DNA of 64,000 nt. Origin: Leptospiraceae bacterium (GTDB lineage: Bacteria > Spirochaetota > Leptospiria > Leptospirales > Leptospiraceae). The translations under genes were made by a program, and so were the position numbers. Location of the stretch: contig JACKPA010000018.1 in assembly GCA_024233865.1 (NCBI GenBank), forward strand, positions 1 through 64,000. The letters run 5' to 3'. Below are positions 44,247 through 53,017 of the stretch, piece by piece (positions within the stretch are counted from its first letter, which is position 1; each line of letters begins with the position of its first letter). A model generated the notes under the pieces. It did no database searches. It saw nothing but the letters and a program-made list of their open reading frames with translations, and was not told where the DNA came from.

Positions 44247-45620
44247 ATGAACTTACAAAACATACTCACCAAACTACGAAACAATATCGAATATAGTTAT
44301 TTTCTAACCAAACCCATTCGAGAGAAATTGGCTACAATCTGGTTTCGCTACTTTTATGAAAAGAACTTTGATCCGATTCCCGAATTAGCAGGTGAAAACC
44401 TATTTTCCAAAAATCCCGAATGGAAAAAACCGGTTGAAGCTATCTGGAAGCTGAATCCTTTCCGAAATCTTACGATTGGGAATGAAGAAGCTTGCACAAG
44501 GATTGTCCAAGACGTTTTTGAACACCAAAAACAAGCTTATCTTGATCTCTTAAAAAAGGAAACGGATTCAGCACACGAGCAAACACAAAAGAAGCTAGAA
44601 GCTATCTTACAAAAGGAAAAGCAACAAAAACTATCGGATTGGCTGGAACTGCTAAAAGAGCTAAAAAGTTCAAATACACAACATTCCCAGGACTATTCAA
44701 ACTACTACAAGCAATACCAAGAATTGATACAAGAAATCAATAAATTCAAAAAAGAACACAAGCTTAAACTGGAACTTGGAGACGAAATCATTCTAAAAAC
44801 TCCACTGGAAAATGCAAAAGAGGAAAAGAAAATCCAAAAACGTATTACCGAATTCAATGAAAAACTCCAAGCACTAAAGTCTCTTATCCAAGAAAAGTGG
44901 AAAAACGATTATTTGGCTCTCAAAAATGATTGGTGGGAAACAAACCTAACTCAGTCCATGAATGAAATGACTTCTACCATACAAACCAAGCTGGAACAGA
45001 TGGAAAGATTACAACGAATATTCGGAGGAGTTGGCTACTTTTTGGGAAGGGGTTGGGATTTAAGCAAAGGACTCTGGCAAGATTCCAATTGGAATCAGCT
45101 CGAAAGGTTTGCTGAGCTATTGGAAAAAGAAAAGCACCTGCAAGAACTCGCAGACTTGCTCGGTCGGTATGAGAGTTCGGAAAAAGAACTCGAAGAGGAA
45201 GAAGTCCAAAAGGTAAAAACCGTTTACAGATGGGAGTCTCAAAAAGGAGGCAGATCGCAGATCAAAGGAATCCACCAGAGTGCGGACATTAGCTATATGA
45301 TTCCATCCGAAGCAGGACTTTTAGGCAATACGGCAACCAAACCACTCTTTTACCAAAAGTTGATAGACAAGCGAATCTTGACCTACGAGATGGATGACAA
45401 AATCCTCTTTGGAGCAGACGTTTTACTGGTGACGGACGGACTCTTTGGAGTGACAGATGACTTTACCAAAAGAATCCAGAAGCAAAAAGAGGAGAAAGGT
45501 TGCTCCATTCATTCTCTGATCATCGGTCATAATTCCGGTATTTTTCCCTTTAGCAACCAAACTTGGTACTATAAAGAAACCGAGCTAAAGGCTGGAGTGA
45601 AACTGATCAAAAAATTTTGA
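44247..45620 (+). CDS. ViaA-like VWA protein, internally deleted
   Basis: 457 residues. The N-terminal helical half matches MoxR partners of the ViaA type (NPFRNLTIGNEEACTRIV; FFLGRGWDLSKGLW-like). It continues to YQKLIDKRILTYEMDD and then jumps to ILFGADVLLVTDGLFG. The expected metal-site strand D-x-S-x-S and the VWA core between these points are missing. The frame is kept, so the ORF is open but the VWA domain cannot bind metal. Partner of the broken MoxR gene at 42554. Confidence 0.75.
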   Translation: MNLQNILTKLRNNIEYSYFLTKPIREKLATIWFRYFYEKNFDPIPELAGENLFSKNPEWKKPVEAIWKLNPFRNLTIGNEEACTRIVQDVFEHQKQAYLDLLKKETDSAHEQTQKKLEAILQKEKQQKLSDWLELLKELKSSNTQHSQDYSNYYKQYQELIQEINKFKKEHKLKLELGDEIILKTPLENAKEEKKIQKRITEFNEKLQALKSLIQEKWKNDYLALKNDWWETNLTQSMNEMTSTIQTKLEQMERLQRIFGGVGYFLGRGWDLSKGLWQDSNWNQLERFAELLEKEKHLQELADLLGRYESSEKELEEEEVQKVKTVYRWESQKGGRSQIKGIHQSADISYMIPSEAGLLGNTATKPLFYQKLIDKRILTYEMDDKILFGADVLLVTDGLFGVTDDFTKRIQKQKEEKGCSIHSLIIGHNSGIFPFSNQTWYYKETELKAGVKLIKKF

Positions 45621-45747
45621 TAATATACCATGGATAAATTTATTTTTGATACAAAATTGTATTTACAAAAATCCTTCCTTATTTTTTTTGGATATTTTAG
45701 TAGAATCTAAATTTAACACTGTTTAATTATTTTTTAAGGAAGTCTTA

Positions 45748-46830
45748 ATGGTACAAACAACTGATTTTCAAAACATTCCTTTTAGTTTAAAAGATTTAAA
45801 AAACGCAATTCCTAAAGAATATTTTAAAGCGAGCTTAGCAAAATCCTTGTTTTATTATTTTTTTGATTTTGGTCTTATTGCTCTATTTACTTTTGCCATC
45901 TATACCTCTATTCAGTATGGGTATTATTACTTTTTATTTTTACTTGTTCCTCTCCAGGGAAGCATGTTTTGGTCATTATTTGTAGTAGGTCACGATTGTG
46001 GTCACAGTTCTTTCTCCAAGGGTGACAAAATTAACTATATATTCGGTTTGATTGCTCATTCTTTTTTGCTCGTTCCTTATTTTAGTTGGAAAAAGTCCCA
46101 TCAAAAACACCATTTATTCCATGGTAATTTAGAAAAGGATGAAAGCCATGTTGCTCTTACCAAAAAAAGCTATAGAGCCTTGAGGTACATTATGAAACAG
46201 CAAACCAAAAGAAGGATTTTTCAGCGGCTTTACAAGTTATGTCTTTTTTTCCCTATCTACCTCTTTTATAACGATCACCCTAACCACAATGGAAAAGCGA
46301 TTTCTCACTTTGAATTCAATGACGTTTACTTTCGCCAAAATGAAAAAACGAAATTTTACATAAGCATTGTTGGCTATTTTGTGTGGTTATTTGCCTTGGC
46401 AGCAAGTCTCTATTTTTCTTTTTGGCTTGTTTTGTTTGCTTACATTGTGCCTTGGATTCTTTACAATATGGCATTGCATTTTGTTACCTACCTACACCAT
46501 AGCCATGAAAAAAATCCATGGTTTTACAGTGAAAACTGGACGTATTTGAAAGGAGCTCTTTGTACAACCGATTATGATTATGGGGTGGTAAGTCCAGTAT
46601 TGAATTTTTTTCACCATAACATCGAGAGATACCACGTTGTGCATCATCTGTTTCCTTCGATTCCTCACTATAATTTAAAACCGGCTACGGAAGCAATTGT
46701 TCCCATTCTGGGGGATTATTATCACTTGGAAAAGTTTTCTCTGAACACGTATTTAAGGATTTTTAACAATTGTAAATATGTAAACGAGCAAAATCCTAAA
46801 GAGCAGGTTTACTATTTTCAATCGACTTGA
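45748..46830 (+). CDS. Fatty acid desaturase
   Basis: Membrane di-iron desaturase of 360 residues. Three histidine boxes are intact: HDCGH (about 82-86), HQKHH (about 118-122) and HVVHH near the C-terminus, plus HHNIERYH. At least four membrane helices flank the boxes. It resembles acyl-lipid delta-12/omega-3 types, but the position of the double bond cannot be told. AAGGA lies 8 nt before the ATG. Its end overlaps the convergent small gene. Confidence 0.88.
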   Translation: MVQTTDFQNIPFSLKDLKNAIPKEYFKASLAKSLFYYFFDFGLIALFTFAIYTSIQYGYYYFLFLLVPLQGSMFWSLFVVGHDCGHSSFSKGDKINYIFGLIAHSFLLVPYFSWKKSHQKHHLFHGNLEKDESHVALTKKSYRALRYIMKQQTKRRIFQRLYKLCLFFPIYLFYNDHPNHNGKAISHFEFNDVYFRQNEKTKFYISIVGYFVWLFALAASLYFSFWLVLFAYIVPWILYNMALHFVTYLHHSHEKNPWFYSENWTYLKGALCTTDYDYGVVSPVLNFFHHNIERYHVVHHLFPSIPHYNLKPATEAIVPILGDYYHLEKFSLNTYLRIFNNCKYVNEQNPKEQVYYFQST

Positions 46831-47179
46831 TAAACTGATAGTTCATAATTTGTGAGCCATTTAGCCAAATTTTGAGTTCATACCCGGTTTGCAAAAATTC
46901 ATCTAGTTCTTTTGCAACCTGGTAGGCATCTTTTTCACTCAAAGTTTTGATAAATAAAGGATAAGATTTTGATTTATAGTTATAAGGAAATCTGTCACTT
47001 ACCAAAAATGTGACCCGATAGTGATCGGGTCTTGTTTCTATCACAATATGACTGATATTCTTCCGATGCAAAATTCGATAAAACAGACCGGAAATAGGGA
47101 AATCTATCGAAAAGTTCTGGGTAGATGGCATAAGAAAAAAGAAAAGTATTATAATAAGCATTTTGTAACAATAAAACAT
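46796..47179 (-). CDS. Hypothetical exported protein
   Basis: 127 residues with an N-terminal hydrophobic signal (MLIIILFFFLMPSTQ). The remainder is a small mixed domain with SHIVIETRPDHYRVTFLVSD and a helix EKDAYQVAKELDEF. No family recognised. Convergent with the desaturase, overlapping it by 35 nt. It may follow the small gene at 47195 in one transcript. Confidence 0.5.
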   Translation of the reverse strand: MFYCYKMLIIILFFFLMPSTQNFSIDFPISGLFYRILHRKNISHIVIETRPDHYRVTFLVSDRFPYNYKSKSYPLFIKTLSEKDAYQVAKELDEFLQTGYELKIWLNGSQIMNYQFIKSIENSKPAL

Positions 47180-47194
47180 GGCTTAATTTATAAC

Positions 47195-47383
47195 CTATGG
47201 TACTAGTTTATGACTGCTGTTGTAAAAGCATAGCCATATTCTGCCTTTTTCATCTATGGGTTCACCGTCTTCAAATACAAGTTCTTCTCTTTTGGGATAG
47301 TCTGCCGGATTATAATTGTATCTATTCTCCGGTTTGCAGGCATCATCACAAGGTAGTGATCTTTTTAGGGTTGTTGTATCCAT
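47195..47383 (-). CDS. Small hypothetical protein (62 aa)
   Basis: Begins MDTTTLKRSLPCDDACKPEN, followed by NYNPADYPKREELVFEDGE and WLCFYNSS. The amino-acid use looks protein-like. Three cysteines suggest a metal or disulfide role. Ends 15 nt before the start of the 46796 gene. No strong ribosome site seen; moderate doubt. Confidence 0.4.
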   Translation of the reverse strand: MDTTTLKRSLPCDDACKPENRYNYNPADYPKREELVFEDGEPIDEKGRIWLCFYNSSHKLVP

Positions 47384-47530
47384 GATTTGTGTGATTTTCA
47401 GGATTTACTTGATAAAAAAAAAACGCAAGGATTTTATTTCTTCTATTTCTTGCCAGAAACAGAAATTATTCTATCAAAATAATAATTGTTTTTAAAATGG
47501 ATCAACAGACTTGCTATTTTTCAAAAGTAA

Positions 47531-47556
47531 GTGTCATGGTGAGCTTGTCGAACCAT
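47531..47556 (+). repeat. REP-like repeat fragment
   Basis: GTGTCATGGTGAGCTTGTCG followed by AACCAT, a word family widespread in bacterial intergenic DNA and related to 25440-25449. It lies inside the false N-terminal extension of the next gene. Confidence 0.5.
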
Positions 47557-47592
47557 AAACAAAATTTTTTACAGGTTCTTTTTAGAAAACTT

Positions 47593-49161
47593 ATGGATTC
47601 ACTTCATTGTTATTTATGTTCAAGCGTTTCATTACGATATGCCTTTAAAATTGATACTTATCCATTGTATGTTTGCAATGATTGTGGAATGACTTTTTTC
47701 AAACCACCGGTGCATTCTCATAAAGAAATTCCCCAAAATTTGGAAAAATCAACTCATAAAAATCATGACCGATTACAGACTGCCCATTCGGAGTTGTATT
47801 TGGGCGATATGGAAAGTTATATTCAAAAAAAGAAAGAAACGGATAAAAAAAGCCTCTTAGGAATAGGAAGCGGTGGGTTGGACTTTTTGCAGGTAGCAAA
47901 AAACCGGGGTTATGAAGTGAAAGGAATAGAACCGAAACCCATTCCTAAAGATTATCCCGAATTAGAAGGGAAAATTCAGCAAACAGATGTGGAAAACTTG
48001 GAATGGAATAGCTTTGATAAATTTGATATATGTGTTCTCTTTAACATCATTGGTCAGGTGAAAGACCCTATTCACTTTTTACAAAATGTTCAAAAAATTT
48101 TAAAAGATAACGGTATACTATATGTTGTAACGCCTTCTTTGGACAGTATGGCAGCTAAAATTTCCAAAGGCAAGTGGTTTGAATTTAGAAAGCAGAACAT
48201 TTATTACTTCAATACCCAAACTTTACAATCTCTACTCATTAAAGCTGGTTTCAAAGATCTGTATACCTTTCAAGATTATAAAATACTAAACATAGAACAC
48301 TTTTATAATTCCAAAAAGAAACTGCGATTACCTATCTTTTCTCCATACAATCCTAAGTTTCTCGGAAAAAATAGTCTACAAATAACTAAGTCCGGTATGG
48401 GGGTTGCTTGCATCAAAAAAAGCACTCCCAAAGCAAAACAAAAACTATCCATAGTGATGCCGGTTTTTAATGAAGTAAGCTCTTTTAGTACCGTTGTTGA
48501 GCAAGTTTTGAATAAAGAGTTAGAAGATGTGGAAAAGGAAATCATTATTGTAGAAAGTAATTCCACAGACGGTACAAAAGAAAAGGTTATGGAATATGAA
48601 AATAAGCCGGGTGTAAAAATCGTGTATGAAACAACTCCCCAAGGCAAAGGACACGCAGTTCGTAACGGTTTGGATATTGCAACAGGTGATATTATTCTTA
48701 TTCAGGACGCTGATTTGGAATATGATGTAGATGATTATGATGCACTGATTGAACCGATTTTAAAATACCAAAAAATGTTCGTCCTTGGTTCTAGGCATAC
48801 CGGCTCTTGGAAAATGAGAACCATGACGGATAACAAATTGGTAGCTTTTGTTATGAATATCGGACAGATGGTTTTTACATGGATGATCAATATAACCTGC
48901 GGCGTAAAATTAAAAGACCCGTTTACTATGTACAAGGTATTCAGAAAGGAATGTTTATATGGCTTGAATTTCACAGCCAATCGCTTTGATTTTGACTGGG
49001 AAATTGTAATTAAATTTATACGCAAAAAATACTATCCGATTGAAATTCCTGTCAATTATACTTCTCGCTCTTATTCCGAAGGAAAAAAGGTCAAGATATT
49101 CAAAGACCCGTTTTTATGGATAATGGCTTTGATCAAATACAGATATCTTACTAAATTGTAA
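47593..49161 (+). CDS. Methyltransferase-glycosyltransferase 2 fusion protein
   Basis: ATG 47593 (MDSLHCYLCSS) is chosen because the longer frame from 47497 runs through a REP-like repeat. The N-terminus has a zinc-ribbon-like pair (CYLC, VCNDCG). A SAM methyltransferase follows (LLGIGSGGLDFLQVAKNRG; ICVLFNIIGQVKDP). From about residue 280 a GT2 glycosyltransferase begins, IVMPVFNEVSSF, with the nucleotide-sugar DAD motif IQDADLEYDVDDYD. Dolichol-phosphate-sugar-like relatives use this layout. Likely role: polysaccharide or lipid-sugar synthesis. Confidence 0.82.
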   Translation: MDSLHCYLCSSVSLRYAFKIDTYPLYVCNDCGMTFFKPPVHSHKEIPQNLEKSTHKNHDRLQTAHSELYLGDMESYIQKKKETDKKSLLGIGSGGLDFLQVAKNRGYEVKGIEPKPIPKDYPELEGKIQQTDVENLEWNSFDKFDICVLFNIIGQVKDPIHFLQNVQKILKDNGILYVVTPSLDSMAAKISKGKWFEFRKQNIYYFNTQTLQSLLIKAGFKDLYTFQDYKILNIEHFYNSKKKLRLPIFSPYNPKFLGKNSLQITKSGMGVACIKKSTPKAKQKLSIVMPVFNEVSSFSTVVEQVLNKELEDVEKEIIIVESNSTDGTKEKVMEYENKPGVKIVYETTPQGKGHAVRNGLDIATGDIILIQDADLEYDVDDYDALIEPILKYQKMFVLGSRHTGSWKMRTMTDNKLVAFVMNIGQMVFTWMINITCGVKLKDPFTMYKVFRKECLYGLNFTANRFDFDWEIVIKFIRKKYYPIEIPVNYTSRSYSEGKKVKIFKDPFLWIMALIKYRYLTKL

Positions 49162-49169
49162 GTAGCAAA

Positions 49170-49577
49170 TCATTCTTCAATAACATCACCTGTTATTACA
49201 ACTGTGCGTCTGGACGCGAGAGGTCTATTGCTTACAAAAGCCCATATCTGCAAACCTGTAGTAACAAGCCGAATGATAGAATCTCCCAATCCTTCTTCGG
49301 ACTCGATTTTGAGATTGTAAATTTTTTTAGCATTAGGTAATTCTTTTTGGAATATCTCCGTTAGGTTTAAATCTTCGATTTTATACAAATCAAATAACAC
49401 CCAAGTCAACTTTTTTTCGATTCTAAAATGTCGACTTTGTTTATTCGGTTCTTCTTCATTTCCAAAAGATACTGTTTGCTTATAATTATTTAAGTTATAG
49501 GTGTAAGTTGCACAATTTGATAATAATGATAAAATAAGGAGGCTTAACGGTAATAGAAAATTATTTATTTTTAACAT
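49170..49577 (-). CDS. Lipoprotein, Bor-like paralogue 1
   Basis: 135 residues. Signal and loose spirochaetal lipobox end LLSNC at Cys22. The mature part shares the order of motifs with the gene just upstream: LTWVLFDLYKIEDLNL and a final VITGDVIEE. The pair probably arose by tandem duplication. Function unknown; likely anchored in the inner or outer membrane. Confidence 0.7.
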   Translation of the reverse strand: MLKINNFLLPLSLLILSLLSNCATYTYNLNNYKQTVSFGNEEEPNKQSRHFRIEKKLTWVLFDLYKIEDLNLTEIFQKELPNAKKIYNLKIESEEGLGDSIIRLVTTGLQIWAFVSNRPLASRRTVVITGDVIEE

Positions 49578-49588
49578 ACTTTTTCCTC

Positions 49589-50038
49589 TTAGTTTTTTGT
49601 AGGTTCCTTTTCAGTGGATATTGGGAGTTTTGATTCTTTAGTGTCTTCCGGAGTTTTAGAAGGGGCTGCTTTTTTTTCGTATATTTCTCCTCTTATTACT
49701 ACCGAGTAAGGTCTTACTAAGCCAATTAAAATAAAATCAACTAGGCTGTCTAAAAAGTCATACGTTTCGGTAATGGATAAATTTCCTACGGCTTCTGTTT
49801 CCGGATTTCTAAACTCTCTCCTTAAAATGGAATCCAAATCTTTTTTCTCAATTTCATACAGACCCCAAAAAAGGTTCACTCTCATATGTGTTATTTGGAA
49901 TCTTCTTTTTAAACTGTAGCCTTCAACAGGCGAAAAAGAAGTTAATCGCACTTTGTTATTTACATCTTTTATGTAATATTCTGTTTTTGCACAATTTATA
50001 AAAAATATTAATGACATAATTAATAAGTATTTTACCAT
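49589..50038 (-). CDS. Lipoprotein, Bor-like paralogue 2
   Basis: 149 residues with lipobox FFINC (Cys16). It shares VNLFWGLYEIEKKDLDS and VVIRGEIYE with the gene at 49170, 11 nt downstream. C-terminal ~20 residues are Pro/Glu/Lys-rich. Divergent with glyA, sharing a 213-nt spacer that contains a strong inverted repeat. Confidence 0.7.
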   Translation of the reverse strand: MVKYLLIMSLIFFINCAKTEYYIKDVNNKVRLTSFSPVEGYSLKRRFQITHMRVNLFWGLYEIEKKDLDSILRREFRNPETEAVGNLSITETYDFLDSLVDFILIGLVRPYSVVIRGEIYEKKAAPSKTPEDTKESKLPISTEKEPTKN

Positions 50039-50087
50039 ATATTCTCCTCTATTTAATTATTCCAAAGAATTCCCATGAATCAAAAGT

Positions 50088-50121
50088 CTGTCAACTGTTT
50101 TTATCAAAAAACAGTTGACAG
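50088..50121. promoter_or_regulatory. 15-bp perfect inverted repeat
   Basis: CTGTCAACTGTTTTT, loop ATCA, AAAAACAGTTGACAG. It lies between the divergent lipoprotein and glyA genes, so it cannot terminate either. It could be an operator or a mobile-element remnant. Confidence 0.5.
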
Positions 50122-50251
50122 TTTCTTTGTTCAGTAGATAAGGCTTTTGGGCATATCGTAACTAAAATGAATACAACCTTAATCTTATGAAAAAATAGAT
50201 TAGACCATAAACCAATGTTTGAAAATCTTTCCTCAATACAAGGAATATCGG

Positions 50252-51496
50252 ATGAAATACATAGCAGAACAAGATCAAGAAATTTATCAAGCCATACAAG
50301 ACGAAGACCACAGACAAGAAAGTTGTTTGGAACTAATTGCATCGGAAAATTTTGTTTCTCGTGCCGTTTTAGAAGCTTATCATTCCACCTTAACCAATAA
50401 ATATGCAGAAGGATATCCGGGAAAAAGGTATTACAACGGTTGCGAAAACGCTGATAAAGTGGAACAAATAGCCATAGATAGAGTGAAAAAGCTGTTTAAC
50501 GCAGAATATGCAAATGTTCAACCTCATAGCGGCGCACAAGCCAATATGGCGGTTTTTTTAGCTTGCTTGCAACCAGGGGACACGTTTATGGGAATGAATT
50601 TAGCCCATGGTGGTCACTTGACACACGGTTCACCCGTTAATTTTAGTGGAAGGAATTACAAGGTTGTTCCTTATGGAGTCAAAAAAGATTCTCATGTTAT
50701 AGATTTTGATCAAGTAAAACAGCTCGCTGAAGAAAACAAACCCAAGCTAATTGTAGTCGGAGCTTCTGCCTATCCTAGAGAAATAGATTTTGCCAAATTC
50801 GGTGAAATCGCAAGGTCAGTTGGTGCAAAATTAGTGGCTGATATCGCCCATATAGCCGGTTTAGTGGCAACAGGTTACCATAATTCACCGGTTGGAATCT
50901 GTGATTATATAACTTCCACAACCCACAAAACCCTGAGAGGACCTAGGGGTGGTTTGATCCTTTCCGATTTATCAAATGAAAAGGTTTTAAATTCCAGAGT
51001 TTTTCCTGGTGTCCAAGGTGGTCCTTTGATGCACGTTATCGCATCCAAAGCCGTTGCCTTTGGAGAAGCTCTTATGCCGGACTATAAAGTGTATATTGGC
51101 AAAGTAATCGAAAATTGTGCTGTTTTAGCTGATGTATTTTTACGAAGGGGATTTAATCTAGTAAGCGGAGGAACAGACAACCACCTCCTTTTGGTAGACG
51201 TTTCCGTTAAAAACCTAACAGGAGCAGTAGCGGCAGATACACTCGATAAAGTCGGAATCACCGTAAACAAAAACGGAATTCCTTTTGATGAAAAACCTCC
51301 AATGGTAACATCCGGCATTCGTATCGGAACACCGGCTTTGACCACAAGGGGAATGGGAAAGCCGGAAATGGAAGCAATTGGCAATTTAATGTGTGACGTT
51401 CTAGATAATATCGAGAGTGAAGCGATTTTATCCAAAGTTAGAGAAAGCGTAAAAGAAATAACAGCTCATTTCCCAATGGACAAATTCAGATTGTAA
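50252..51496 (+). CDS. glyA: Serine hydroxymethyltransferase
   Basis: Interconverts serine and glycine with tetrahydrofolate. ATG 50252 (MKYIAEQD) is preferred to the TTG at 50219, as AAGGA lies 8 nt upstream and the 414-aa product matches the family. The PLP lysine is in ITSTTHKTLRGPRGG. Other blocks are ASENFVSRAV, TNKYAEGYPGKRYY and VQPHSGAQAN. Followed 3 nt later by the GT-C gene. Confidence 0.96.
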   Translation: MKYIAEQDQEIYQAIQDEDHRQESCLELIASENFVSRAVLEAYHSTLTNKYAEGYPGKRYYNGCENADKVEQIAIDRVKKLFNAEYANVQPHSGAQANMAVFLACLQPGDTFMGMNLAHGGHLTHGSPVNFSGRNYKVVPYGVKKDSHVIDFDQVKQLAEENKPKLIVVGASAYPREIDFAKFGEIARSVGAKLVADIAHIAGLVATGYHNSPVGICDYITSTTHKTLRGPRGGLILSDLSNEKVLNSRVFPGVQGGPLMHVIASKAVAFGEALMPDYKVYIGKVIENCAVLADVFLRRGFNLVSGGTDNHLLLVDVSVKNLTGAVAADTLDKVGITVNKNGIPFDEKPPMVTSGIRIGTPALTTRGMGKPEMEAIGNLMCDVLDNIESEAILSKVRESVKEITAHFPMDKFRL

Positions 51497-51499
51497 AAA

Positions 51500-52972
51500 A
51501 TGACTAAATCGGATTTTGTGCAGTTTGTTTGCACTTCATTGATTCTTGTTTTTTTTGTTTTTTTGAACTATACGGTATTGCCTTTGAGCTGGCCCGATGA
51601 AGCTCTGTTTTCGAGCCCAGCAAGCAACCTTGCCATAAACGGTAGCTTTTCCACTCCTGTTTTGAAAGGTTTGGTTCCGGGAATGGATAAAGTTACCTTA
51701 TGGAATTCACCTTTGTATATGCTTGTTGTTTCTTTTGCGTATAAACTGGCGGGTAACGAAAATCAGTTTTTGGGCAGAGCCGTTTCATTACTACAAGGGA
51801 TTTTGGTACTATTTGTTTTTTTGCAAATCATCAAGCTCTTTGTGAATAAGATGCTTTTTCGTTGGGTTTTGTTACTCGGTTTGGTTTTTGATCTAACCTT
51901 TATCCGCTCCTCCAATACTCTACGTATGGATATGCAAACACTGCTTTTTGTATTGCTGACAGTTTGGATACTAGTTCGGAAATTTTTGCTGTATTCCCAA
52001 ATAGAAAAAACCGAGGGAGATAAATACTATTTTGTATTGGCTGGTGTTTTCACCGGTTTGGCTGCGATAAGCCACCCTTTTGCAGTGATACTGATTCCAA
52101 TCTGGTTTGTATTGGTTGTGCCGAGACTACTACCTTTTGTATACGGATTTGTTGGATTTGTAATATCTTTTTCTACTTGGCTGGTTTATATCCTGCCCAA
52201 TTTTGAAATATTCAAAGAACAGTTTTTGGCGCAAATGGAAAGAAAGCCAGACTTGTTTAGGCTTTGGGGAGGAGATACTGGTGGAATTTTTGTAGTTTTT
52301 TCCAGCCAGTATGGAAATAAACCGATTATGATTTTAGCCCTTTTGGTTTATGCCCTTTTGTGCGTTTATGGATTTTTCCAAGTTGTAAGGGTAAGAAAGA
52401 AATTTTTTCAAAATGAAACGGTTCGAATGTACTTTGTATTTATGGTGATGTTACTCTTTATTTTGGTATCTTCGGAAAGCTGGTATATTTTATACGCTGG
52501 GACTTTCGGACTTCTTTTTCTCGCAACACTTTTGGATAAAGATAACAAATCTCACGTTATAGCCTATATATTTGTAGCCTTTTTTATCATTTCCAATCTT
52601 AACTTTATCGCGCGTACTCACCTGATTCAAAAGCTACCTCGAATAGCGGAACAATTTTTGCAAACTGCTTTGTTACAAGCCAAAGGATGCAAAACCATTT
52701 ACCTAAGAACTAGACCTGATCCTTACTTTGTCCTTCGCAAACACTATCCTGAGATGGAAGTTTTGGAATTCATACCGGGCAAATTACGTTTTTATGGAAT
52801 GGATTCTTTGATTTCTCGCTACAATGAAATTGATTGCTTTTTATTGGATGAAAATGATAGCTGGGAACCGAAACTCACAGTTTACCTTCATTCCATGAAA
52901 GACAAGTTTCAACTCACAAGCCAAAAGTTTCGTTATTCCGTTTCCGATTTGAATTTGTGGAGAAGACGGTAG
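51500..52972 (+). CDS. GT-C (ArnT/PMT-like) membrane glycosyltransferase
   Basis: 490 residues with about ten membrane helices. The catalytic-loop acidic pair is in LSWPDEALF just after the first helix. Typical blocks LWNSPLYMLV and ISHPFAVILIP follow. The C-terminal ~90 residues are soluble. Such enzymes move sugars from lipid carriers to lipids or proteins; the target is unknown. Starts 3 nt after glyA. Confidence 0.75.
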   Translation: MTKSDFVQFVCTSLILVFFVFLNYTVLPLSWPDEALFSSPASNLAINGSFSTPVLKGLVPGMDKVTLWNSPLYMLVVSFAYKLAGNENQFLGRAVSLLQGILVLFVFLQIIKLFVNKMLFRWVLLLGLVFDLTFIRSSNTLRMDMQTLLFVLLTVWILVRKFLLYSQIEKTEGDKYYFVLAGVFTGLAAISHPFAVILIPIWFVLVVPRLLPFVYGFVGFVISFSTWLVYILPNFEIFKEQFLAQMERKPDLFRLWGGDTGGIFVVFSSQYGNKPIMILALLVYALLCVYGFFQVVRVRKKFFQNETVRMYFVFMVMLLFILVSSESWYILYAGTFGLLFLATLLDKDNKSHVIAYIFVAFFIISNLNFIARTHLIQKLPRIAEQFLQTALLQAKGCKTIYLRTRPDPYFVLRKHYPEMEVLEFIPGKLRFYGMDSLISRYNEIDCFLLDENDSWEPKLTVYLHSMKDKFQLTSQKFRYSVSDLNLWRRR

Positions 52973-53017
52973 AGTTGTTATTATTATTTTTTATATTCAA
53001 GAAGCTTGAGGTACTAT

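Noticed and set aside
47497..47592. N-terminal extension of the methyltransferase-GT2 gene
   Set aside because: It reads through the REP-like repeat at 47531-47556; the family start fits ATG 47593.
50088..50121. Rho-independent terminator
   Set aside because: The adjoining genes are divergent, so neither would end here; a regulatory role is more likely.
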